Origin: CAMPJM01 sp964440915
GTDB taxonomy: Bacteria > Bacteroidota > Bacteroidia > Cytophagales > Cyclobacteriaceae
Direction: 5' to 3'
NCBI GenBank assembly: GCA_964440915.1
Contig: CAYTTV010000034.1
Coordinates: forward strand, 1-37,756
Length of the DNA stretch: 37,756 bases
The notes beneath the pieces were generated by a model. It did no database searches. It was not told the origin of the DNA and saw only the letters and a program-made list of their open reading frames with translations. Both the position numbers and the translations under genes were made by a program. Every line of letters begins with the position of its first letter. Within the stretch, counting starts at the first letter, position 1. Shown here piece after piece: positions 16,673 through 24,745 of the stretch.

Positions 16673-18133
16673 TTATAAAACAGGCACCAGTTCGAGATAA
16701 TCTAAGTTAAGCGGGTTGGCTGTATCGGCAGTGGAAGCTGCTCCAACCAGATAGATATTAACTTCCCCATATTGATCGACTGTATATTCGCCTAATAAAG
16801 TCCGTTGATAATATAAGTTGACATCCACAAAGGGTAATTCAGTGGCATCGGGACTTCCAAAGGCTATCTTTTGCTGATAGATGACTCCACCATTAAAATC
16901 ATTGTAGGTAGTCATATACACTTTGTAAGTGGTTGCATAGACATCCCGAACTTTGTATTGAATATGAAAGCCCGATATATCATGATTGTAAGCCAATAGA
17001 TCTGTGAATATCTCTCCTTGGTTATTACGCCTCGACCGAATGCCGATGCTTCCTGCCTTGTCAGGATGGCTTATGACCGTATTTCTAAAATAATAAATAC
17101 TCTCTCCCTCTATGATAATCGGAAGCAGCTTGTCTTTTAGATTAATATCCAAATGGTTCAGCACATAAACGACACCATTGCTGGTCTTCTCTATGCGGTC
17201 GATATGCTGTTGATCGATTTGTACTTTCACACCGAACTTGGACAACAATACATCAGGCAGATTCTCTGGCATATACATACCTTTAAAAGCCAAGTCTTTT
17301 GTAACCGCCCATAAAGTTGCTTGTACCGTGCTATCATGAGTTGAGGAAGTGAAATAAGCTTCTAGCTTGTTATAGGCCTCCTCATAGGCAGCATCTGTGA
17401 GCATGATAAAGGTGTAGAGCGAGTCTTCATTGGAAATATCGTAGGCTTCTTGTAAAAAGCGATTGACCTGTATTGTACCCTGCAATGAATCATACACAGG
17501 CCGGCCAGTTACAGGGTCGACACCGATCTGTACGGATAGGCTATCCACAAATACTTCGTGTGTAAGTGACTCCATAAAAGCACTTTGCTTAGGACTTATC
17601 TCTGTACTGGTGAGGAACTCCCACGAATTCATCAAAGGCTGTAAAGGAGCGTCTATGATGTGCAATGCGCCATTTATAGCATATCCGTCAGCGTCTACGA
17701 TGTAGGCATTGTCAACTTTACTTGTAGTTCGATCCCAGGTAATATATTTTCCATTGAGCGTAACCACTCTGGCACTAGAATCAGGCAACTGGGTATGTGT
17801 GAAATATTGTTGTGCACTGATATGATTTGCCACAAAAAGTTTTAGCCTATCTTGATCTCTTACTATATCTTGATCAAGATTTTGTAAAGCCTCATTTGTA
17901 GGTGCCCATACTGTATAGGACTTAGAAGCGCTCAGAATTTTATCATATCCCGTCTTTTCAAGATACGTACTGAATTCGCTCAACGCTGGATTTGCCCGGA
18001 TATGCTGGGCAAGATTCCCCCTCAATACCGCATCAGCGACATCAATGTGTTCTTCCCATCTATCTTTGCAGCTACTGAAAGCAAAAAAGACAAATACAAT
18101 GAGCAAGATATTTTTATAGTGGTTCATCATCAA
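16673..18133 (-). CDS. Fasciclin (FAS1)-domain lipoprotein with C-terminal beta-sandwich
   Basis: This 486-residue lipoprotein has lipobox FSSC (Cys22). Two FAS1 units can be traced. The first has YTVWAPTNEALQNL and closes with NGALHIIDAPLQPL. The second, more degenerate, has LYTFIMLTDAAYEEAY and closes with NGVVYVLNHLDI. The last ~150 residues (from about 335) form a beta-rich domain ending NPLNLDYLELVPVL, which resembles a jelly-roll binding module. FAS1 domains mediate adhesion or glycan binding. Between two SusC/SusD pairs, a surface glycan-binding lipoprotein role is likely, but this is inferred. It lies 78 bp after the neighbouring FAS1 gene and 16 bp before SusC. Confidence 0.82.
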   Translation of the reverse strand: MMMNHYKNILLIVFVFFAFSSCKDRWEEHIDVADAVLRGNLAQHIRANPALSEFSTYLEKTGYDKILSASKSYTVWAPTNEALQNLDQDIVRDQDRLKLFVANHISAQQYFTHTQLPDSSARVVTLNGKYITWDRTTSKVDNAYIVDADGYAINGALHIIDAPLQPLMNSWEFLTSTEISPKQSAFMESLTHEVFVDSLSVQIGVDPVTGRPVYDSLQGTIQVNRFLQEAYDISNEDSLYTFIMLTDAAYEEAYNKLEAYFTSSTHDSTVQATLWAVTKDLAFKGMYMPENLPDVLLSKFGVKVQIDQQHIDRIEKTSNGVVYVLNHLDINLKDKLLPIIIEGESIYYFRNTVISHPDKAGSIGIRSRRNNQGEIFTDLLAYNHDISGFHIQYKVRDVYATTYKVYMTTYNDFNGGVIYQQKIAFGSPDATELPFVDVNLYYQRTLLGEYTVDQYGEVNIYLVGAASTADTANPLNLDYLELVPVL

Positions 18134-18211
18134 TTTGTTATAAAATAAAAACCCTCGTTCGTTGGCTGGATAGTACCTACCCTAACCCTTTTGCTATTTT
18201 TTATAGCCTTT

Positions 18212-19891
18212 CTACTCATACAATAAGGTTCCGTCCATTGCCACTTTCGGCCATAATTGATTTTCGTCCGCAGGAATGAATTGTATCATATCCAGATCGG
18301 TGGTTACCCTCCCTCTCGTTTCTGTAAGGGCGAGCAACTTAATTTTGTGTCTATCGGTTGTTTTAACCTCAATGGTGCCTGCCAACCTTGCTTGGCTATT
18401 ACTTGTCGGCTCTCCAGTATATCTTTTCCACCCTTGAGCCAGCAATTCGCCTTCAGGCACGCCAGTTGGCCAATAATCCTCCAAATTGATCGTGCGGGGC
18501 AACGGTTCATCATTAAAGAAAGCCTGTATAGTAGTACCCTTTCTCCTGTAGCATATCCATACCTTATATTTTCCTTTTACCAGCACAGGTGTAGTAAACT
18601 CTATCGATTTCACTACAGCAGGTCTTAGGTATATCTCCAGATAGTCATAGAAAGCCCTTGAATTTCCCTCCGAAGGGAGTACCACATTATAGTTGAAGTC
18701 GCCATTGTCAGAGCCTCCTTCCAGCTTTACGTCTTTTAGTTGGTCTGTTCGTAGCACTATTTGAGGTGAGCCTGGGTTTCTCCAGTTGGGGGTTACCCGC
18801 AATTCAGGCTGATCAGCCAGATCAAAATATACTCTTGTGGGCACTCTAGTTTTGATATTAAAGTCCTTCAATACCGTGTGGAGCACGCCATTTGTAGTAG
18901 AAAAATCACTGAGGCGGCGATCTATGGGTGCTCCTTTCTCAAATATGCCATTAAAGGTCTCTTCATTGATCAACAAGGTATCTCCCTTTAACTTGGAGGT
19001 AATCACTTCTAAAGGAGCCAATGTTTCTTGTGATGCGGAGGTGGCGATATCTGCCAAATATTTGATGTCGGGCACGATATGATAAGCCATGTAGAGATAC
19101 AAGCTATCTGCTGGATCGTTAGGATCTCCCGTATGAGAATATTTCTCTTTTAAATCCTGAAAAGTAGCTATGCCTTCTTCGTTATACACCGCATCAGTTT
19201 GGGCCAGTAGTGTAAACCAAGCCTTTTCCGTACCGGCATCATCCAAGTAGTTCTTATTGAGAATATCATAGAAACCTGTTTCTTTCAATGCTTCCGTGAA
19301 GATGGAATAGTCGGGATTCTCTTCTATGAGCTCTGCTAAGGTCTTTGTTGCAGGTTGCAATACGCCATCTATCACGTGGATGATACCGTTTCCTACCCGG
19401 ATATTGCCATCAGTTACATTTCCCTGCCTATTGATGTTGATTTGTGATACCCCATCAACGTTTTCGACACCGGTTATGAGATACTGCCCTGCCATTGTGA
19501 TTCTGGGCAGCTTTCCATCTGTAAACGAAGAGGTGGTGAGCGTATCTTCTATCAGGTGAAACCTTACGATTCGCTTAAGTTCTTCCAGGTCGAGGTTTTC
19601 TACTGAGGTCTTGCCCTGCTCTTGCAATAAAGCAGCAAAAGCATCATTGGTAGGGGCAAAAATTGTATACGCCCCATAGGCTGCTAGAAATCCATCATTA
19701 CCTGTTAACTCGAGAACGCGCATAAATTGAGAAAACTGTTCAGGATATTGTTCAAAATAACCCGTCATATTCACATCGCTGGTGGTCTTCAGATCCAATT
19801 GCTCTTGAACACAACCGTATAAGCAAGTCAGCGCTATCAAAACAGCACTAAACTTTGCTATTGCATTCTGTTGTTTAAGTATATTTTTCAT
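18212..19891 (-). CDS. Fasciclin (FAS1)-domain lipoprotein with C-terminal jelly-roll-like domain
   Basis: This 559-residue lipoprotein has lipobox LYGC (Cys27). The first FAS1 unit spans about 40-180, with YTIFAPTNDAFAALL and closing NGIIHVIDGVLQPA. The second spans about 185-345, with AWFTLLAQTDAVY and closing TNGVLHTVLKDFNI. Residues about 350-559 are beta-rich and end in TDLDMIQFIPADENQ plus a short tail. That recalls malectin/CBM6-like sandwiches and is a good candidate for the sugar-binding part (inference). The gene begins 11 bp after SusD pair 2 and is followed after 78 bp by a second FAS1 gene of similar plan but low sequence similarity, suggesting an old duplication with divergent ligands. 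Confidence 0.83.
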   Translation of the reverse strand: MKNILKQQNAIAKFSAVLIALTCLYGCVQEQLDLKTTSDVNMTGYFEQYPEQFSQFMRVLELTGNDGFLAAYGAYTIFAPTNDAFAALLQEQGKTSVENLDLEELKRIVRFHLIEDTLTTSSFTDGKLPRITMAGQYLITGVENVDGVSQININRQGNVTDGNIRVGNGIIHVIDGVLQPATKTLAELIEENPDYSIFTEALKETGFYDILNKNYLDDAGTEKAWFTLLAQTDAVYNEEGIATFQDLKEKYSHTGDPNDPADSLYLYMAYHIVPDIKYLADIATSASQETLAPLEVITSKLKGDTLLINEETFNGIFEKGAPIDRRLSDFSTTNGVLHTVLKDFNIKTRVPTRVYFDLADQPELRVTPNWRNPGSPQIVLRTDQLKDVKLEGGSDNGDFNYNVVLPSEGNSRAFYDYLEIYLRPAVVKSIEFTTPVLVKGKYKVWICYRRKGTTIQAFFNDEPLPRTINLEDYWPTGVPEGELLAQGWKRYTGEPTSNSQARLAGTIEVKTTDRHKIKLLALTETRGRVTTDLDMIQFIPADENQLWPKVAMDGTLLYE

Positions 19892-19902
19892 AATTGGATA
19901 GT

Positions 19903-21423
19903 TTATTGGCCATAAAATGGATTCTGTACCAGGTTTTTATTGGTCTCAATTTCGTACAGGAAGATGGGCCAATAGTGGCTGTTCACATCTTTGTATTTAT
20001 TCACAATTGTCTGCTGCCGATCAGGCGGGGCACTAGCTGTAGCCATATCGATAATGATATCCAATCGTTCATGATTATTTCTCTTGGCATTTCGCAAAAC
20101 ATCAAACCACCTTTTCCCTTCAAAGGCAAATTCCCTTTTCCGCTCTTCTAAAATATAGTCTGTTATTCCTCTACTATCGGATGGAGCTACGTTGCGTTCT
20201 GTCATAGGCAGTGCATTGGCTCTTTCGCGGACGGCTTCAATGAGTGCTATTGCTTCCTGCCCACTTAGGTCATCCTTTTTCTGCGCCAATGCTTCTGCCT
20301 TCATCAATAATATATCAGCGTATCGGTAAAATATCCAATGTGCATAGGAATCGTTCAGGCTTCTGCCTTCGTCTAAAGTAAGTCCCAGGTACTTCCATAA
20401 TGTGCTGTTCGAAGGCCTTACAGAAGCCGCCAGCCTGATATCTATATTCAAGGGGTTGTCCATATCCATCATAAAGACTTCTTCGATCACAGTCGGAGAC
20501 GCCAAAAATCGTCTACCTGTATTGGCATCGAACATTTGAAAAAACGGGTTGGTCTTTTGGGCATTAAATTGCAGTTCAAAAATGCTTTCGTTTGAGTTGC
20601 CAACTCCATAAAGTTCTTGAAACCACAAAGCATTACCTGTGCCCTCCACCAAGCCAAACTGCCCGGAATTAATGATTTTGTTACAGGCTGTTATGCTATT
20701 GTCATAATCCTCCATCCATAGGTACACATCTGCTTGTAGGGCATTCACGGTGTACTTGGTCACCCTGCCTTTATCGTAAGCTGAATTGCCATAGGTGAAC
20801 ACCGCCCACTCTTCGGCTTTAATTAAATCCTGACTGATTTGCTCCAGTATTTCCTCTTGAGTATTCTTAGGAAGTGCTATGTCCTGATCGTCACTGATCG
20901 TTGCTTCCAACTTCAGAGGAACGTCCCTAAAGCTCCTAGTCAAATAGAAGTACATTAAACTTCTAATGGTCAAAGCTTCTGCTAAATAGGCATTTAATTG
21001 TCCTTCGCTAAACGTACCATCCTCCTGTAGCACCTGAGGGGCCAAGTCTAAGACGGTATTGCAGTAATTGATGGTTCGATAGAATGAGCGCCAATCTGCT
21101 ATGCTGTTGGTTTCTAAAATATTGCCATTGATAATCTCCATTTCTTCGGCTCTGACACCTGAATTGGGCATTAACATGTCTGCTCTCAGCTCTCCATATA
21201 GGAAAAGCCTCTCAGAAAGGTCTCCTTCTAACATAGATGCATAGATGCCGATAACGGCAGATTGCACCTGCTCTTTGGTTTTCCAAAAATCTTGTCGTAC
21301 AATACCATCCTGAGGCTTTAGGTCAAGATAGTTATCACATGCTGATGCAAAGACAAGCACTGCTGCCAGCAAAGATTTTATCGTATTTTGTGTGATTATT
21401 TTCATGAATTTTCGCGCTATCAT
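19903..21423 (-). CDS. SusD/RagB-family outer-membrane glycan-binding lipoprotein (pair 2)
   Basis: This 506-residue lipoprotein has its signal ending at ASAC (Cys29) followed by DNYLDLKPQDGIVRQDFWKT. TPR-like helices include YLAEALTIRSLMYFYLTRSF near residue 145. The C-terminal signature REFAFEGKRWFDVLRNAKRN is followed by a full-length tail, HYWPIFLYEIETNKNLVQNP. Only 3 bp separate it from the upstream SusC stop, so the two are surely co-expressed. Met7 (21405) gives a more normal signal peptide and may be the real start. It belongs to the second of two different transport pairs in the operon, suggesting that two oligosaccharide classes or sizes are imported. Confidence 0.92.
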   Translation of the reverse strand: MIARKFMKIITQNTIKSLLAAVLVFASACDNYLDLKPQDGIVRQDFWKTKEQVQSAVIGIYASMLEGDLSERLFLYGELRADMLMPNSGVRAEEMEIINGNILETNSIADWRSFYRTINYCNTVLDLAPQVLQEDGTFSEGQLNAYLAEALTIRSLMYFYLTRSFRDVPLKLEATISDDQDIALPKNTQEEILEQISQDLIKAEEWAVFTYGNSAYDKGRVTKYTVNALQADVYLWMEDYDNSITACNKIINSGQFGLVEGTGNALWFQELYGVGNSNESIFELQFNAQKTNPFFQMFDANTGRRFLASPTVIEEVFMMDMDNPLNIDIRLAASVRPSNSTLWKYLGLTLDEGRSLNDSYAHWIFYRYADILLMKAEALAQKKDDLSGQEAIALIEAVRERANALPMTERNVAPSDSRGITDYILEERKREFAFEGKRWFDVLRNAKRNNHERLDIIIDMATASAPPDRQQTIVNKYKDVNSHYWPIFLYEIETNKNLVQNPFYGQ

Positions 21424-21426
21424 ACC

Positions 21427-24400
21427 TTAAAATCTAACAGTTAGTCCAAATGATATGGATTTGACCGGCGGCGTCCTCGATTCGTCAAAACCAATCCTGA
21501 GCGGCTCACTTCCTCTTAATGTAACTTCAGGATCCTGCCCTGTATAGTTTGTAAAGGTGAGCAGGTTTTCTACTGTCATCCACATATCTACATTACTGGC
21601 CCCTACCTTGCGTGCCAGGTGTTCAGGGAAGTTATACCTCAAGGTGATGTACTTAAATCTGAGAAATGAGCCATCTTCTACGTACCGGTCAGAAGCTAGC
21701 CAATTATAGCCATGTCCAATGAGTGCTCTTGGGATATCGGTATCATCTCCTGGCTTCCGCCATCTCCTTAGAACAGCCGTGCTCTGGTTGTCGTACCCAT
21801 ACATGTTTTCCGTCAACATCTTTGTCCTGTTCACAATGTCAAACTTGTATCTGAAGTTGAAGAAGAGATTCAGCTTCCAATTTTTGTAGGTGACCGATGG
21901 GCCAAAACCACCCGTCAACTTTGGATTGGCATTGCCCAAATACACCACATCCATATAATCTATATTGCCGTCATGGTTGATGTCTTCATAGAAGGCATCG
22001 CCTGGTTGGAAGATATAATCTACTATAGGGTAGTAGAAACGCATAGGGACTACTTGCCCGTTAGGCCCTACTATTGGGTTGCCATTTTTATCTCTGCCTA
22101 CAATAGATTCCTCGTCTTTGTACACTCCTTTGTACTTATAGCCATAGAAGGAGCCAAAAGGATTATTCTCTTGAATCGTGATCAGGTACTCTCCATTGCG
22201 AGAAAGGTTGCCCGCAGAACGTGGATAATACTCCGATATCTCCCGGATGATATTTTCATTCCTAGCGAGGTTCAGGTTAAAATTGACAGTAAGGTCATCC
22301 CTTTTGTAAGGCGTAGTGAACAAAGAGACTTCCCAGCCCTGATTGTCCATCGTGCCCACGTTCATATCTATGCGGCTAAAGCCAGATATGGAAGAAATAT
22401 TGAGATTCTCAAAAAACATATCATTGGTCCGCTTCTTATAAAAATCCACGTCCAAGCCTATTCTTCCTCTAAAGAGTTGCAGGTTCAGGCCTATGTTCGA
22501 CTGCTCTACGGTTTCCCACTTCAGGTTTTTGAGCTCCATATTTTGAGGATATACCCCCGACATACCGAGGTAGTTCCATGCAAAATTGTTATAGATGTTG
22601 AAATGGCCATAGCTGGCCCTAGGTTCGTTTCCGCTGGTACCATAACTGCCCCTTAAGCTCAAATCATCAAGGAAGGTCAAGCCTTGCAAGAAAGGCTCAC
22701 CGGACACCCTCCACCGAGCTGATATTGAAGGGAAAGTGCCATAGCGATGGTTCTCTCCAAACTTCGAGCTACCGTCTCTCCTGATACTACCATTGATGAT
22801 GTATCGATCGAGATACCCGTACTGCATATTGAACAAAAGCCCTATGCTTCTATTTTGCGAAGTACTTGCCTGTAACTTAAGCTCTTCGTTTTGGATTCTT
22901 GAGGGCACAGAAGGATCTTGAAGTAAAGTAGAAGCTGTATTAGAAGTCATTACGCCATGCGCCTCGACCCTGTAATCAAAAGTCATGAAGGATACCAATG
23001 CTTGCAGGTTATGATCTTCACCCAACTTCGGCACATATAGCAAGTTGGTTTTTGAGATCACGCTGAACTGATCGATGTCAAAATCCGAAGCTCTGTTTAC
23101 AACTGTTTCTGTCCATGGTCGTCCTGTGGCTGTTTGCGGCAGGAAAGTATTGGTTTTGCTATTATTGATATCGAACTGCACATCAGCAGTGGCAAAAAGC
23201 AGCTCTGGTATTACCTCATATTGAATGTTGAACTTCGGAATAATCCGTTCACCTATAAGATGGTTTTGGCCTTCTAAAGCCATGGCCAATGGATTGAACG
23301 TACCCGATACTTTTGTTTTATCGCCATCATTATATAGCCCAAACCCTCCTTGTATGTTGTTGGACGGAGAGAAGTAGTTAGGCGTTATATTGCCATATTC
23401 ATCCACTTCATACAGACTCATATTGGGCATTTTATTGTAAGCAGTGGACCTGATCTTGTCCGTGTAACTTTGGTTATTGTCTAAATTCGTATAGGAAAGA
23501 TCTGTCCTAAAGCGTATCCTATCAGAAACCGTATAGTCCAAATTTATTCTAGTGGAGATTCGTTTGAGGTCCGTTCCGACAGTCGTACCCGTTTGTCCGG
23601 TATATCCCACAGAAGCATAATACCTTGCTTTATCCCCACCTCCCGACAAAGAGAGGTTGTGGTCGTTAATAAAACCGGTCTGCGTAATTGCCTCTATCCA
23701 ATCGGTATTGTTACTATAGTTATAATAGTAATAGGGGTCGTTGGGATCATAAAGGAATTCCTTAACATTCGTTGTATTCAAAGGCACACCCGTTCTGTTC
23801 ATGTACGCTTCGGGTATCAACATAGAGTATTGATCTCCATTGAGCATCGGAATAGGTTTTGGTTGCTGGGTAACCGTTCCTTTAAAATTGTAGGTAAGCG
23901 TAGGCGTTCCTTTTGCCCCTCTTTTGGTCGTGATGACAAGGACTCCGTTTGAAGCTTTGGAACCCCAAATTGCTGTTGCGGCAGCATCTTTCAACACAGT
24001 AATCTCCTGAATATCAGATGGTGCTATGTTAAGCAGTTGGGCATAACCTTGCTCATCGGCAGTAGAAAAATTAAAGTCGGATGCTATTTCAATATCATAG
24101 GGCATCCCATCTACGACAATAAGCGGCTCTGAAGAGGAATTGATGGAAGACGTTCCTCTGATTCTAATGGACATTCCTGCTCCAGGGTCTCCCGTGTTGG
24201 CCACGATATCCACCCCTGCTATACGTCCTTGCAGTGCCTGGTCGATTGATGTGCTGGGCATTTCAGCCAATTCTTTGGCATCGATACTGGCAATAGCGGC
24301 GGTTTGTTCCCGCTCTGCTATTTGCAGAAACCCAGTAGTAACAATTCTGTCAGCTACAATATCAACAGTACCCAAAGTCTCGGTATCAGGCCTTAGTTGC

Positions 24401-24735
24401 ACGTTTAGTTGCGAAAGGTTGCCAACCTCCCATACACTATTTTGATATCCCAAATAGCGGACGACCACTTTATTTTGGCCGTTTCTCATCCTTAAGGCGT
24501 AGTTTCCATTAATATCAGTAACGGTACCGGACACAATCCTTCCTTCGCTATCCACTTCTGTCACCACCACTCCGATCAGCTCTTCACCTGTTTCTGCATC
24601 CGTTATTTTCCCTTGAATTAATATCTGCCCACTACCTGTATTTGATTGTACACCTTGCGCTTGTATGTCAGTGCTGTAAACCAAAAACATAAGAGAGAAC
24701 ATCACATAACAGGTTTCCTTGAATGTCTTTTTCAT
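21427..24735 (-). CDS. SusC/RagA-family TonB-dependent transporter (pair 2)
   Basis: This 1102-residue transporter has a signal peptide ending at IQAQ (about residue 27). The carboxypeptidase-like domain is at about 40-115 (QGKITDAETGEELIGVVV). The plug, about 160-275, contains ALQGRIAGVDIVANTGDPG, IRIRGTSSINSSSEPLIVVD and ITVLKDAAATAIWGSKASNG. The long barrel ends in SISFGLTVRF with terminal Phe, as expected for outer-membrane insertion. It has no STN domain. It shares plan but little sequence with SusC pair 1, so the pairs are not a recent tandem duplication. It starts 10 bp after the first gene of the operon. Confidence 0.93.
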   Translation of the reverse strand: MKKTFKETCYVMFSLMFLVYSTDIQAQGVQSNTGSGQILIQGKITDAETGEELIGVVVTEVDSEGRIVSGTVTDINGNYALRMRNGQNKVVVRYLGYQNSVWEVGNLSQLNVQLRPDTETLGTVDIVADRIVTTGFLQIAEREQTAAIASIDAKELAEMPSTSIDQALQGRIAGVDIVANTGDPGAGMSIRIRGTSSINSSSEPLIVVDGMPYDIEIASDFNFSTADEQGYAQLLNIAPSDIQEITVLKDAAATAIWGSKASNGVLVITTKRGAKGTPTLTYNFKGTVTQQPKPIPMLNGDQYSMLIPEAYMNRTGVPLNTTNVKEFLYDPNDPYYYYNYSNNTDWIEAITQTGFINDHNLSLSGGGDKARYYASVGYTGQTGTTVGTDLKRISTRINLDYTVSDRIRFRTDLSYTNLDNNQSYTDKIRSTAYNKMPNMSLYEVDEYGNITPNYFSPSNNIQGGFGLYNDGDKTKVSGTFNPLAMALEGQNHLIGERIIPKFNIQYEVIPELLFATADVQFDINNSKTNTFLPQTATGRPWTETVVNRASDFDIDQFSVISKTNLLYVPKLGEDHNLQALVSFMTFDYRVEAHGVMTSNTASTLLQDPSVPSRIQNEELKLQASTSQNRSIGLLFNMQYGYLDRYIINGSIRRDGSSKFGENHRYGTFPSISARWRVSGEPFLQGLTFLDDLSLRGSYGTSGNEPRASYGHFNIYNNFAWNYLGMSGVYPQNMELKNLKWETVEQSNIGLNLQLFRGRIGLDVDFYKKRTNDMFFENLNISSISGFSRIDMNVGTMDNQGWEVSLFTTPYKRDDLTVNFNLNLARNENIIREISEYYPRSAGNLSRNGEYLITIQENNPFGSFYGYKYKGVYKDEESIVGRDKNGNPIVGPNGQVVPMRFYYPIVDYIFQPGDAFYEDINHDGNIDYMDVVYLGNANPKLTGGFGPSVTYKNWKLNLFFNFRYKFDIVNRTKMLTENMYGYDNQSTAVLRRWRKPGDDTDIPRALIGHGYNWLASDRYVEDGSFLRFKYITLRYNFPEHLARKVGASNVDMWMTVENLLTFTNYTGQDPEVTLRGSEPLRIGFDESRTPPVKSISFGLTVRF

Positions 24736-24745
24736 TGTCTATTTC

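Noticed and set aside
21973..22656. 227-codon rightward open frame
   Set aside because: It lies wholly antisense to SusC pair 2, whose plug and barrel motifs are unambiguous; the translation shows no domain or signal peptide.
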